From the NCBI GenBank assembly GCA_910584645.1, contig CAJUAU010000002.1:1-64000 (forward strand): a DNA stretch of 64,000 nt, given 5' to 3'. The notes below the pieces were generated by a model. The model had not been told where the DNA came from and searched no databases. It worked only from the letters and a program-made list of their open reading frames with translations. The DNA is from an uncultured Eubacterium sp. (GTDB lineage Bacteria; Bacillota; Clostridia; Lachnospirales; Lachnospiraceae). Shown here one piece after another: positions 52,715-62,820 of this stretch. A program made the position numbers and the translations under genes. Numbering within the stretch: the stretch's first letter is position 1; every line of letters starts with the position of its first letter.

Positions 52715-55700
52715 TCATCCCTTTTTCACTTTAGAATAAGAACTATATATTTTCTTCCCGCCCTCACCTTTCATAACGGAACGGATCCGGAAGGTATATT
52801 TTTTATTCCTTTTCAATTTTTTAGTTTTATAAGAAGTGCTGCTTCCTTTCTTTACCGCGGTCTTCTTAAACTTTCCTTTTCCAGTCTTCATATAGATCTC
52901 GATGGAATCTGCACTGCACTTCTTCCACTTCAGGCGGAATGTGCGGCCGGATCTTTTCAGAGACCGGATCACTGGCTTGGCTGGTTTTGTCACAGTATTC
53001 AGCACCGCCGAAGTACCCGCTGGATTGGCAGATACGATCATGTATTTATAGTGTCTGCCCGCTTTACATTTTGTATCTGTAAAACTTGAAGTCTTCAGTC
53101 CCTGTTTCAAGGTAACCCATTTCTTCTTCCCAGTATCGTAGCGTTTCACCTCGTAAACCGCTCCGCTCACTCCGTTCCATTTCAATGCGATGGAAGTGGT
53201 CTTATGTTTCACCGCCCGCAGGCCTGTTATTTTATATGGCTGCGCCGCAATGTAGACTGGAGGATTATTCTGACCTGTTTGACCTGACCCCGGAGTGCTG
53301 CCCGGCTGGTTATCTGCTGGTTTTTCCTTCACTGACACACGGCACAGGCTGTAAAGACCGCCCTCGGTCTCCGCTTTTACCGCCGCTTCACCAACTGCTG
53401 CCGGCTTTAATTCAATCTCGGAGCCATTCACCTTTACTGTAACAACACTTTCATTCTGGGAAGTGACAGAAAGGACAGCGTTACGATAGTTTCTCGGAGC
53501 GACGGTGGCACTTATGGTTTTGGAAGGGCCGCCCGGCTCCAGGCTTACTTTCGACTTTGAAAAATGTACCAGGGCAGGCTTGCAGGCAAATTCATACCAG
53601 AGTTCCGCCGCCTCATCCGATGAGGGAACCGCTGGCTGGCTGCGGTATCCCAGGTCATAATCACGCTGGCCCTGCAGCTCTTCCTCTGACAGCACACGGT
53701 TATACACGCGGACTGCCGCGTAGCTGTTATCTCCACTGCGGTCTGTCTGGGCATCATGGCCGATGCCGAAAGGATAACCGGAATCAGAAGGAATTCCCAC
53801 ATCTGTTGTCTTCTGGATCACCGATCCATCCAGGGCGATCATGAGCGTGCCATTTTCCTCAGGAGAATACATCGCCGCCACATGATGCCATCCCTCCAGA
53901 TAAAGCCCGGTGGCTTCACAGGTCTCCCAGTCCGTTCCGTTGTAGATAAAGAAATACAGGCTGGAACCAGTCCCACGGAATCCCATGGTATGGTCTCCTT
54001 TTCCGAAGATCATATTCATTTCGTCATAACTTCCATTCATGTTCAGGTAGGCTTCCACCGTAAAGGCCCTGCCCTCTTTAAACTGCTGGTCGAAGATCTC
54101 TTTCGCCTGGTCGGAATCCAGATCAAAATAACCCCGGAGATAACTTACATTTTCCGTTTCGTCATACCCCAATGTGTACTTGGAATCCTCCGTCATAGAT
54201 GAATCCAGCTTGTTCTTACTCTGATCTTTCCACAGGATAGCCGCCGGGTGATCCGCCATATCCTGGGCCTCTTTGATCTTATGCTGGAGAAGCAGGACAA
54301 CCTCTTCACTCACAAAAGACTTTTCCTCTGCTGTGAGAACGGTTCCCTCCCCCTGGTATGACGGATCTCCTTCGTATCTCGCCTGGAGATCTAACAGCGT
54401 CTTAAGCTGGGAAGAGGAATAAACAATGATCTCCTTCACTTCTTTTTCAAAGGCTTTTACAGTAGGATTTCCCTCATACACCTCTACATTCCGGTATCCC
54501 CTTGTCAGCTCTGTGAGGTTCTGGGCTGCTCCTGCATCATAGGGGATCAGGGTGTACTCATAGGAATACTCCTTGTTATTTGGAATGAGGTACTCCGCCA
54601 GTGTGTCCGGCCCACAGCTTTTATTTCCGGCACCCTGGGAGGCGAGATTCACCGACAGGATCGTGTCATCCTCCGGAGTGAGCTGATAGGGATGTCTGGC
54701 ATTGGTCAGATCCTGTACCGTAAAATGCAGGGCTGACGTCTCCACATCCTCTCTTCCGGCCACCACAAGGGCCTCCTTCTGGTTAGGATCGGTGACAGTA
54801 AACCACTTCGTCCCTGGCAGCGTACCAGTATCCTGGGTATCCAGATAAGGATAAAACATCTCCGATACCGTTGACTGGTATCTGCCGGTAACGGCAAAAT
54901 TATTCCGGTCACTCATGGACTCCACCGGACCGTCTCCGTACCAGGTGATATTCTCGTAGCCGCCCGGAAGACGCATATTGGTCCCAATCCTCAGGTAATT
55001 TCCCAGGGATGTGCCGGTGGCATCCGTAGTCATTTTCACCGTCACCGCACCGTTTGCCTCAATGGTATAATCCAGGGCAGTATAGAGACCTGGCTGCTCC
55101 GGGAAGGAAAGAGTGGTCCGTATGGTCTTCCGCCCGTCGCCCTCTTCCACCACCTCATACTCACTCAGGGAAGGATTGCTGGCTGCATTTTTCCACTTTT
55201 TGTCGTGGGAACCATCATTATTCAGTGGCGCGCGGTAAAAATTCGGAACCGGCCCCTCTGGCATCAGAAGGGTTCCACGGTAAGTATAATCCCGCATCAT
55301 TCCACTCTCTTTATCAATGGTAAATGAGAAATCAGAACCGTTTACGGCGATCCCCTCATCCTCATCCCGAATCTCCACATTTCCTGCTGCCGGCTGATAG
55401 GCCGCTTGTTCTAATGTCTCTGGCAGTAAAAACTGCTCATGGGCCACCACATGGCCAGCTTTCGCATATAACCGGTCAGACTTTAACTGCAGCTCAAGAG
55501 TCAGATAATACTCCGCGCCCGCTTTACGCTCTTCTGGCAGTTTATCAACATATGGAAGGGAAATGTCCGCTTCCTCTCTCGGCCCCACGTCGATACTCTC
55601 TGTGCCTCTGGCAAGCTCCGTATCATCCTCGCTGAGTTTCCAGACCAGATCATACTGATCCATATTGTCAAAGGAGGACTCATTGTACACATGCACATTT

Positions 55701-58024
55701 CCCCTGGCCAGATCGATATCTCCGGCGGTAAACCAGAAGTTCTGGTATATATATTTCACCTCATACAGCTCAGGCTGGACATCCCGGTCGGGAGACACCA
55801 GTCCGTTCACACAGAAAGAACCATCGTTGGGCTGGTCTTTCCAGTCTCCCCCATAGGCATAGTATCTTCCCTCTGCCTCCTCCTGATACAATGTCTTGTG
55901 GGCAAATTCTTCCGAATAATAGTCGTATTGGGACTGGGGAAGATCTGCCAGTCTGGACTGGTCCACCCAGTCCCAGATAAATCCACCCAGCATATTGTCT
56001 GAGCTCCTGATCGCATCCCAGTACTCCTTTATATTTCCCACCGCATTTCCCATGGCGTGGTCATATTCACAGAGCACGTAAGGCATATTTGCTTTTGCTT
56101 TCCCCTCTACCGTTCCCACTGTAGGATACATATTGCTGTCCATGTCCACACCGTTCTGATTACCAGAGCTCTCACAGTGGACTGGCCGGGTGGGATCTTC
56201 TTCCTTGAAATACTGGATCAGATCATAAAACATACCGTCAGCATAGTTTTTGTTGGAGTTATAATAATTTTCATTTCCCGTAGACCACATCACCACGCTG
56301 GTCCGGTCTTTTAAACGGTTATAGGCAGTCACCGTCCGGTCCATGACCATCTTCTTGAAATGTTTCTGGCTGTCTCCTTTGTTCATAAGGGCGTGGGACT
56401 CCACATTGGTCTCTGCCATGACGTACATCCCATATTTATCACATAAATAATAGAGATATTCGTCGTTGCTGTAGTGGGACGTCCGGACCGCATTCAGATT
56501 GAACCTCTTCATCGTCTCAATGTCCTGGCGGACTGTCGCTTCTGGAACATGTTTTCCATAAACCGGATCCGTGTCGTGCCGGTTGGTTCCTTTTAACAGG
56601 ATCGGCTTTCCGTTGATCTTCATCGGCTGAAATTCACTGTCCTTCGTCGTTCTCTGCCCGTTGGAATTCACTTCGCTGCTGACAAATTCAATCTCCCGGA
56701 AACCCAGCTGCTGGGACAGGCTCTCAATGTATGCTCCCGTTGTTCTATTATATAAAGTAAGTACCATGGTATACAGATTCGGCTGCTCCGCTGACCAAAG
56801 TTTTGGTTCATTCACAGCGTGGGAGCCGGAGGCAGGCACCGTCGTTCTGGTTCCGTCCTCTGCTGCCCTTTTTACCTCCGGAATATCAATGGTATATCCG
56901 TTCATAAATACAGATCCGTCGGGATTGTAAAGCCGGATATCCACTGCATAATCCACCAGATCCGTCCTGCTGCTGTTGCTGACTGCCAGATCCACCTTCA
57001 GATCCGCATTTTTGTATTCTTCATCCAGATCCGTCACAACATGATAATCTTCTATGTGGATCAGAGGAGTAGAATAGAGATATACATCCCGGAAAATACC
57101 GCCGTCGTATATCATATCCTGTCCTTCCATCCATGTGCCGTCACAAAACTTATGTACTTCTACCGCCAGAAGGTTATCCTTCCCATCCTCTGTCAGGTAA
57201 TCGGTGACATCAAAGCTGTGGGGGCTGAAGGAATCCTCACTGTACCCCACCTCTTTTCCATTGACATATACATAATAACAGGATTCTACTCCCTGGAAGG
57301 AAAGATAAACCCGCCCGTTGTCCCGGAGCATGGTATCCTTTACATCAAAGGTCTTCCGGTATAAGCCCACCGGGTTATAATTCACCGGCGCCTTGGGAAC
57401 CTTTACACTCCGGTCGTAAGCACTCTGCCAGGGCATCTGCACATTGGCATAGATGGGCTTGTCAAATCCGTAGCTGGTCCAGCTCGCCGGCAGTACAAGG
57501 TCTTCCTTCCAATTGTCCTCTCCCTTCACTGCATATCCTTTTTTATAAAAATCTTTATACTGCTCTGCCTGGGCTTTCGTCTGGTTCTGCACCACCACCA
57601 GATCCCAGCCGGCTTCCTTTTCCCCCGTCAGATACTGTACATAATCCGACGCCTCTTTTTTGTAGTTCACCGCTCCCTCAATAGCTTTGTCCACAGATTG
57701 ATAGGGAACCGAATGTGTGGATGAAGATGAGGCATCCTGGACATTGATGCGGTATACATCTGCAGCATTTACGGTATCCCCATAAGCGTCCACATAACCA
57801 CTCTCACCGGTCCATTCCTTATGGGTAAACTTTGTTTCCTGCGCCACACTGCTGTCTCTGACAGACTCCAGAACCGGCATCGGTGTATCATTCCAGGGAA
57901 CACCCTCTGCCGACTTGTTTTCCTTTGCACTGGCCTGTAACTGTGGAGTAACCGGGGACAGTCCCCAAAGTGACGTGATACAAAAAACGGCACACGATAC
58001 TCCTGCAACGATCCTTTTTTTCAC
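52715..58024 (-). CDS. secreted multidomain GH2 beta-galactosidase
   Basis: 1769 residues. Signal peptide to about residue 33. LacZ-type GH2 core: sugar-binding jelly roll ~200-320, Ig-like domain ~325-445, TIM barrel ~450-760 with acid/base Glu585 in WSTGNEN and nucleophile Glu653 in LCEYDHAMGN, then beta-sandwich and small-chain-like domains to ~1170. C-terminal additions: a LamG-like carbohydrate-binding domain (~1275-1440, FTVEAYLNMNGSYDEMNMIFGKG), a bacterial Ig-like domain (VHFSKSKVSLEPGGPSKTIS) and two FN3-type repeats ending in a very basic Lys/Arg stretch. No LPXTG motif; attachment may be via the basic tail. Presumed substrates are beta-galactosyl ends of host or plant glycans. Divergent from the AraC gene at 58248. 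Confidence 0.93.
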   Translation of the reverse strand: MKKRIVAGVSCAVFCITSLWGLSPVTPQLQASAKENKSAEGVPWNDTPMPVLESVRDSSVAQETKFTHKEWTGESGYVDAYGDTVNAADVYRINVQDASSSSTHSVPYQSVDKAIEGAVNYKKEASDYVQYLTGEKEAGWDLVVVQNQTKAQAEQYKDFYKKGYAVKGEDNWKEDLVLPASWTSYGFDKPIYANVQMPWQSAYDRSVKVPKAPVNYNPVGLYRKTFDVKDTMLRDNGRVYLSFQGVESCYYVYVNGKEVGYSEDSFSPHSFDVTDYLTEDGKDNLLAVEVHKFCDGTWMEGQDMIYDGGIFRDVYLYSTPLIHIEDYHVVTDLDEEYKNADLKVDLAVSNSSRTDLVDYAVDIRLYNPDGSVFMNGYTIDIPEVKRAAEDGTRTTVPASGSHAVNEPKLWSAEQPNLYTMVLTLYNRTTGAYIESLSQQLGFREIEFVSSEVNSNGQRTTKDSEFQPMKINGKPILLKGTNRHDTDPVYGKHVPEATVRQDIETMKRFNLNAVRTSHYSNDEYLYYLCDKYGMYVMAETNVESHALMNKGDSQKHFKKMVMDRTVTAYNRLKDRTSVVMWSTGNENYYNSNKNYADGMFYDLIQYFKEEDPTRPVHCESSGNQNGVDMDSNMYPTVGTVEGKAKANMPYVLCEYDHAMGNAVGNIKEYWDAIRSSDNMLGGFIWDWVDQSRLADLPQSQYDYYSEEFAHKTLYQEEAEGRYYAYGGDWKDQPNDGSFCVNGLVSPDRDVQPELYEVKYIYQNFWFTAGDIDLARGNVHVYNESSFDNMDQYDLVWKLSEDDTELARGTESIDVGPREEADISLPYVDKLPEERKAGAEYYLTLELQLKSDRLYAKAGHVVAHEQFLLPETLEQAAYQPAAGNVEIRDEDEGIAVNGSDFSFTIDKESGMMRDYTYRGTLLMPEGPVPNFYRAPLNNDGSHDKKWKNAASNPSLSEYEVVEEGDGRKTIRTTLSFPEQPGLYTALDYTIEANGAVTVKMTTDATGTSLGNYLRIGTNMRLPGGYENITWYGDGPVESMSDRNNFAVTGRYQSTVSEMFYPYLDTQDTGTLPGTKWFTVTDPNQKEALVVAGREDVETSALHFTVQDLTNARHPYQLTPEDDTILSVNLASQGAGNKSCGPDTLAEYLIPNNKEYSYEYTLIPYDAGAAQNLTELTRGYRNVEVYEGNPTVKAFEKEVKEIIVYSSSQLKTLLDLQARYEGDPSYQGEGTVLTAEEKSFVSEEVVLLLQHKIKEAQDMADHPAAILWKDQSKNKLDSSMTEDSKYTLGYDETENVSYLRGYFDLDSDQAKEIFDQQFKEGRAFTVEAYLNMNGSYDEMNMIFGKGDHTMGFRGTGSSLYFFIYNGTDWETCEATGLYLEGWHHVAAMYSPEENGTLMIALDGSVIQKTTDVGIPSDSGYPFGIGHDAQTDRSGDNSYAAVRVYNRVLSEEELQGQRDYDLGYRSQPAVPSSDEAAELWYEFACKPALVHFSKSKVSLEPGGPSKTISATVAPRNYRNAVLSVTSQNESVVTVKVNGSEIELKPAAVGEAAVKAETEGGLYSLCRVSVKEKPADNQPGSTPGSGQTGQNNPPVYIAAQPYKITGLRAVKHKTTSIALKWNGVSGAVYEVKRYDTGKKKWVTLKQGLKTSSFTDTKCKAGRHYKYMIVSANPAGTSAVLNTVTKPAKPVIRSLKRSGRTFRLKWKKCSADSIEIYMKTGKGKFKKTAVKKGSSTSYKTKKLKRNKKYTFRIRSVMKGEGGKKIYSSYSKVKKG

Positions 58025-58084
58025 AATACCTTCTCCCTTCTTCCCACAGCCCGGCGCCGCCAGACCGTGTACATGTTACATAAA

Positions 58085-58113
58085 AGCATATAAAATAAGG
58101 GACTTCTTTACAA
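58085..58113 (-). promoter_or_regulatory. sigma-A-like promoter of the GH2 gene
   Basis: Minus strand TTGTAA, 17-nt spacer, TATGCT. Lies in the 223-bp divergent spacer; on the plus strand TTATAAT at 58165-58172 region may serve the AraC gene. Confidence 0.5.
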
Positions 58114-58247
58114 TAGCAAATGCAGTAGTTTTTTTATAAAATAGCGACTTTTCTATTTTATATGTGTTATAATGTATTCAAGCCGGCCCTGCGGCGTCGG
58201 GCTGGCTCCATCATCCCATTGAGAAAACCCAAGAGGAGGATCCCGCC

Positions 58248-59144
58248 ATGTATATCTGCCGGATAAAACCTTACGTCCTGCCCCAGGTAAACCTATTTAA
58301 CTCCATCAGCGTGGATGATTGTATCCACTTCCGCAGGACACCAGAGGAATATATCGCTTTTTATATTGTAAAAGGGGATATGTATCTGATGGAAGATCAG
58401 ATTCACTATCATCTAAGAGAAGGGGACTGGATCCTGTTAGAACCCGGAAAAGAACATAATGGATATAAAATCAGCAAACACTGCACCTATTTTTATATTC
58501 ATTTTCATATTGATGGACTAAAGGGTACTGACATAAAAGAACAACCCCTGCAGGAGCTGTTGAAGCATAATAAAATGGAAGCCCTGCAGGGAAAAAATAT
58601 TACAGATCACATCATCATACCCAAACTCTTTCACTCAAAATCCCATATGGCTTATGAGACGATCCTTCACCTGTCAAACCGGGGAAGGCAGTATTTTAAT
58701 GCCTATAAAGAACATTCCGATCTGCAGACCTCATGCCTGCTGCTGGATCTGTTGATTCATCTCTCCCATATCTTTTCAAGCCAGATCTTATCGGATGAAG
58801 ATAGAAATATCAAACGCTCTACCTTTATCGTCTACGATTTACTGCGGGAGATCAATTATAATTATAGGGAAAAATTCTCCAGCCGCCTCATTGAGGAAAA
58901 ATTTACCTGCAATTTTGATTACATCAACCGGATCTTTAAAAAAGAGACGGGACAGACTATTTTTTCCTACCTGACCATGGTACGGATCTCCCAGGCCAAA
59001 ACCCTGCTGACCTCCGGTAATTTTTCCATAAAAACCATTGCCCTCAGTGTGGGTTATGATGATATTTATTATTTTTCCAATGTATTTAAGAAAGAGACCG
59101 GACTCTCTCCTACCCAGTACCGGAAGATGATCCTGGAAAATTGA
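58248..59144 (+). CDS. AraC-family transcriptional regulator
   Basis: 298 residues. N-terminal cupin (FYIVKGDMYLMEDQIHYHLREGDWILLEPGKEHNGY) and C-terminal HTH pair (SRLIEEKFTCNFDYINRIFKKETGQTIFSYL, IKTIALSVGYDDIYYFSNVFKKETGLSPTQYRKM). GAGGAGG precedes the ATG. Divergent from the GH2 gene and therefore its likely regulator. Its stop abuts the stop of the following convergent gene. Confidence 0.9.
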   Translation: MYICRIKPYVLPQVNLFNSISVDDCIHFRRTPEEYIAFYIVKGDMYLMEDQIHYHLREGDWILLEPGKEHNGYKISKHCTYFYIHFHIDGLKGTDIKEQPLQELLKHNKMEALQGKNITDHIIIPKLFHSKSHMAYETILHLSNRGRQYFNAYKEHSDLQTSCLLLDLLIHLSHIFSSQILSDEDRNIKRSTFIVYDLLREINYNYREKFSSRLIEEKFTCNFDYINRIFKKETGQTIFSYLTMVRISQAKTLLTSGNFSIKTIALSVGYDDIYYFSNVFKKETGLSPTQYRKMILEN

Positions 59145-59618
59145 TCAGCACAGTACAACGATCTGGCGCGGCGTTGTCTGGGGCGGCTGGCTTCTCGTCG
59201 TCACCGAATAGAACACCAGCAGCATATGCCCGCCGGGGCTGCAGCCGAAGTCCTGGCCATTTACCGTCCTGACTGACGTATTCTGCCCGATATTCAGCTG
59301 AAGTGACCGGTCCCCAGCCAGCAGATTCCGGTCAAAAAACTGCAGTACCACCTGCTCGTTCCTTCCTGGTACCGCTATGAGCTGTGCCTGGTACTGAGGC
59401 GGAAAAATAAGAGGCACCGGCAGATAGCGGTCATAATATGCCACCACCTGCATGCCCCGTCTCAGCTGTCTGTTATCAATGATCAATGTCTCGGCATTAA
59501 CATGAAAATTTACGATCCCATTTCCCGTACGGAGGGATATCATCTGACTGCAGCAGCTGCCTCCCCTGCTGATATTTAAAATTGTGCCCACCACAGGCTC
59601 AAACCCTGAGTAATCCAT
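59145..59618 (-). CDS. conserved clostridial protein of unknown function
   Basis: About 157 residues, no membrane helix or signal peptide. Beta-rich with patterns GTILNISRGGSCCSQMISLR, GMQVVAYYDRYLPVPLIFPPQYQAQLIAVPG, LNIGQNTSVRTVNGQDFGC and a striking end TTRSQPPQTTPRQIVVLC. I associate this with uncharacterised Clostridia proteins but cannot give a function. A repeated OB-like or beta-barrel fold is possible. The start is uncertain among three close codons; the ATG with AGGTG at 8 nt is chosen. Confidence 0.65.
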   Translation of the reverse strand: MDYSGFEPVVGTILNISRGGSCCSQMISLRTGNGIVNFHVNAETLIIDNRQLRRGMQVVAYYDRYLPVPLIFPPQYQAQLIAVPGRNEQVVLQFFDRNLLAGDRSLQLNIGQNTSVRTVNGQDFGCSPGGHMLLVFYSVTTRSQPPQTTPRQIVVLC

Positions 59619-59691
59619 ACCCATCACACCTATTTATTCTCTTTTTCTCAAAATATGTGATGAGACCACTAAAGGTTCCTGCCAGCTTTGT

Positions 59692-60561
59692 TCAATGGTA
59701 CGAATCATAATCTTCCAGAAAATGATGCTTCACTCCATCCTTTTTATAGGCGATAACCGTAGCAAGATTAACATTTTCCACGCTTCTGAAAATGTTCTTC
59801 GCCACTGAGGGGTTGACCTGTTCCAGCTGCCGAATCAGCTCCTTGATCTCTGCCCGTTTGGAGCTTTTATCCTTTTCCTCCTCCTGGGCGGCGCACTGCT
59901 CTGTAAAACGGCAGGCACAACGTATAAAGTGAAGTTCATTATAATGCATCCAGTGAATGATATCCTGTTCCCGGATCAGATAGAGGGGACGGATCAATTC
60001 CATGCCCTGAAAATTCGTACTGTGGAGTTTTGGCATCATCGTCTGGATCTGGGAGCCGTACATCATTCCCATAAGGATCGTTTCCACCACATCATCAAAA
60101 TGGTGCCCCAGGGCGATCTTGTTACACCCAAGTTCCTTCGCCTTGCTGTACAAATACCCCCTCCGCATTCTGGCACAGAGATAGCAGGGGGATTCCTCTT
60201 CTACCACCGCATCGAAGATCCTGCTCTCAAACACCGTAACCGGCACCCGGAGGCGGCGGGCATTGTTCTGGATGGTCTCGTAATTGATGTCATTATAACC
60301 GGGATCCATCACAAGAAATACCAGTTCAAAATTTTTCTGCCCGTGGCGCTCCAGCTCCTGAAACAGCTTCGCCATAAGCATGGAATCCTTCCCACCAGAG
60401 ATACACACAGCGATCTTATCTCCATCCTGGATCAGCTCATACTCATTGATGGCTTTCGTAAACTTCCGCCATATCTCCTTACGGTATTTTTTTATGATGC
60501 TTCGCTCTACATCCAGACAATACTTTTCTTCACTGTCATACTCCTGTTTTCTCTGGTCCAT
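59692..60561 (-). CDS. TtcA-family tRNA 2-thiocytidine biosynthesis protein
   Basis: 289 residues. PP-loop ATPase motif CISGGKDSMLMAKLFQEL; CYLCARMRRGYLYSKAKELGCNKIALGHHFDDVVETILM carries the CxxC and the conserved HHxDD; a further Cys pair is in RCACRFTEQC. TtcA thiolates cytidine 32 of some tRNAs using an iron-sulfur cluster. Family members with other thiolation or repair roles exist in Firmicutes, so the exact tRNA target is open. Lies 80 bp downstream of tcdA. Confidence 0.88.
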   Translation of the reverse strand: MDQRKQEYDSEEKYCLDVERSIIKKYRKEIWRKFTKAINEYELIQDGDKIAVCISGGKDSMLMAKLFQELERHGQKNFELVFLVMDPGYNDINYETIQNNARRLRVPVTVFESRIFDAVVEEESPCYLCARMRRGYLYSKAKELGCNKIALGHHFDDVVETILMGMMYGSQIQTMMPKLHSTNFQGMELIRPLYLIREQDIIHWMHYNELHFIRCACRFTEQCAAQEEEKDKSSKRAEIKELIRQLEQVNPSVAKNIFRSVENVNLATVIAYKKDGVKHHFLEDYDSYH

Positions 60562-60642
60562 GGTCCCTGTCCTTCCCGGAAAATCTTTATTTTTACAAAT
60601 TTTCTGTACCTTCGGCGCACTATTGGTACACGTACTAGTACG

Positions 60643-61326
60643 TTAGTGTACCAGGTCCCTGACCACCTCCGAAGCGATGATCAGTCCCGCCACTGAAGGT
60701 ACAAATGCCGTGGATCCAGGCACTCTCTGTCCGCCACAGTCTTTTGGCTCCTCTTTGGAATAAACCACTTTCAGCTTCTCCACCCCCCGCTTTTTCAGCT
60801 CCCGCCGCATCACTCTCGCCAGAGGGCATACAGAAGTACGGTAGATATCCGCCACCTCAAATCCCGCTGGGTCCAGCTTATTTCCGGCGCCCATGCTGCT
60901 GATGACCGGAACCCCGGCCTCCTTCGCCTGCAATACCAGCTGTATCTTAGCAGTGACCGTATCCACCGCATCCACCACATAATCATAGTCTGAAAAATGA
61001 AACTCATCCCTGGTCTCCGGCAGAAAGAAACATTTTCGGGCCAGGACAAGGCAGGCCGGGTTGATATCCGCGATGCGGCTCTTCATGACGTCCACCTTGT
61101 ATTCTCCAATTGTAGAATGTAACGCTATGATCTGCCGGTTGATATTTGAGAGACTGACCTGGTCGTGATCGATCAGGTCAAGGGCTCCCACCCCGCTCCT
61201 CGCCAGCGCTTCTGCCACATAGCCGCCGACTCCTCCTACTCCAAACACCGCCACCCGGCTTCTGGAAAGTTTTTGCATCGCCTGGTCCCCCAGGAGAAGC
61301 CTGGTCCTGGAAAATTGATCCGACAT
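60643..61326 (-). CDS. tcdA: tRNA threonylcarbamoyladenosine dehydratase
   Basis: 227 residues, E1/ThiF-like enzyme that cyclises t6A to ct6A in tRNA. ATP-binding VAVFGVGGVGGYVAEALARSGVG, adenylation LIDHDQVSLSNINRQI, VVDAVDTVTAKIQL and ISSMGAGNKLDP. GGAGGAGAG precedes the ATG at 61326. Next to another tRNA-modifying gene. A palindrome-rich stretch (60624-60653) overlaps its stop and may be a terminator. Confidence 0.93.
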   Translation of the reverse strand: MSDQFSRTRLLLGDQAMQKLSRSRVAVFGVGGVGGYVAEALARSGVGALDLIDHDQVSLSNINRQIIALHSTIGEYKVDVMKSRIADINPACLVLARKCFFLPETRDEFHFSDYDYVVDAVDTVTAKIQLVLQAKEAGVPVISSMGAGNKLDPAGFEVADIYRTSVCPLARVMRRELKKRGVEKLKVVYSKEEPKDCGGQRVPGSTAFVPSVAGLIIASEVVRDLVH

Positions 61327-61387
61327 ATCTCTCCTCCAACATACACAAACTATCTCTAATGTACCACCCGCCGGAGTAAAATGCAAG

Positions 61388-62695
61388 CTATTTTACTGCC
61401 TCAAATGCCGCCTGCAGATCTTCAATGATATCATCTATATTTTCCGTTCCGATGGACAGACGGATGGTATTGGGCTTGATGCCCTGTTCCAGAAGTTCCT
61501 CCTCTGTCAGCTGGGAATGGGTGGTAGATGCCGGATGGATCACCAGGGATTTTACGTCTGCTACGTTGGCAAGCAGGGAAAATAGTTCGAGATTGTCGAT
61601 AAATTCTTTCGCCTTCCCGGCATCCCCTTTGATCTCAAAAGTAAAGATCGACCCTCCGCCACCAGGGAAATATTTCGCGTAAAGAGCCGCCTGTTCAGGA
61701 TCCGCTGACACCGACGGGTGATTTACCTTTTCCACCTGGGGATGGTCTGCCAGATACTGAACGGCTTTCAGCGCATTTTCCACATGGCGCTCCACCCTCA
61801 GGGACAGCGTCTCCAGTCCCTGCAAGAACAAAAAGGCATGGAAGGGCGACAGGGTGGCGCCGGTATCCCTCAGCAGGATGGCACGGATCTTTGTGACAAA
61901 TGCCGCCGCTCCTGCGGCCTTTGTAAAACTGACCCCATGGTAGCTTGGATTCGGCTCCGTCAGAGAGGCAAATTTACCGCTGGCCTCCCAGTCAAATCTG
62001 CCGCTGTCCACGATCACGCCGCCGATGGCCGTACCGTGGCCGCCGATAAATTTGGTAGCCGAGTGGATGACGATATCAGCCCCGTACTCGATGGGACGCA
62101 CCAGATACGGTGTGGCAAAAGTGTTGTCGATGACCAGGGGGATTTTATTTTCATGGGCAATTTCCGCCAGTTTCCCGATGTCCACCACATCTGAGTTTGG
62201 ATTGCCCAGTGTCTCAATATACACTGCCTTGGTATTTTCCCGGATGGCTCCCCGTACCGCCTCTTCATCCGAAGGGTCTACAAAAGTAGAATTGATCCCG
62301 TAATCCGGCAGCGTATGGGCCAGCAGGTTATAAGTTCCGCCATAAATATTTTTAGCTGCCACGATGTGATCCCCCGCCTGGGCGAGATTCTGGATGGTAT
62401 AGGAGATTGCCGCCGCACCGGAAGCTACTGCCAGCGCCGCCACTCCCCCCTCCAGCGCTGCAATCCTCTGCTCAAACACATCCTGGGTAGGATTCGTCAG
62501 CCGTCCATATATATTTCCCGCATCGCTCAGATTAAACCTTGCCACAGCGTGTTCACTGTCATGAAATACATAGGATGATGTGGCGTAGATCGGAACCGCC
62601 CTGGCATCAGTAGCCGGGTCCGGATTCTCCTGTCCCGCATGCAGCTGTAAAGTTTCAAATTTAAAATTTCTTTCTTTATATGTCTTCTTGTCCAT
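61388..62695 (-). CDS. metY: O-acetylhomoserine sulfhydrylase/aminocarboxypropyltransferase
   Basis: 435 residues, PLP enzyme making homocysteine (or cysteine) from O-acetylhomoserine and sulfide. Start FETLQLHAGQENPDPATDARAVPIYATSSYVF; PLP Lys in VIHSATKFIGGHGTAIGG; GRLTNPTQDVFEQRIAALEGG. Full length. AAAGGAG decides the start; the upstream reach of the frame is noncoding. The LysR gene lies directly upstream on the same strand. I saw no S-box or T-box in the 125-bp spacer. Confidence 0.95.
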   Translation of the reverse strand: MDKKTYKERNFKFETLQLHAGQENPDPATDARAVPIYATSSYVFHDSEHAVARFNLSDAGNIYGRLTNPTQDVFEQRIAALEGGVAALAVASGAAAISYTIQNLAQAGDHIVAAKNIYGGTYNLLAHTLPDYGINSTFVDPSDEEAVRGAIRENTKAVYIETLGNPNSDVVDIGKLAEIAHENKIPLVIDNTFATPYLVRPIEYGADIVIHSATKFIGGHGTAIGGVIVDSGRFDWEASGKFASLTEPNPSYHGVSFTKAAGAAAFVTKIRAILLRDTGATLSPFHAFLFLQGLETLSLRVERHVENALKAVQYLADHPQVEKVNHPSVSADPEQAALYAKYFPGGGGSIFTFEIKGDAGKAKEFIDNLELFSLLANVADVKSLVIHPASTTHSQLTEEELLEQGIKPNTIRLSIGTENIDDIIEDLQAAFEAVK

Positions 62696-62820
62696 AATAA
62701 AACTCCTTTCTGACACTTGGTACAACAAATATTTTATTCCCATCTGATTACAAGGATATGGTATCATGGCCTTTCTCTTTTGTCTAATACGCAATAAAAA
62801 GAACTGGCTATAGCCTTTTC

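Noticed and set aside
60624..60653. Nested palindrome TGGTACAC-GTACTAGTAC-GTGTACCA
   Set aside because: Overlaps the tcdA stop and lacks a clear T run; possibly a terminator, not distinctive enough for a separate feature.
62696..62820. Possible S-box or T-box before metY
   Set aside because: The spacer is short and shows neither conserved riboswitch cores nor a terminator/antiterminator pair.
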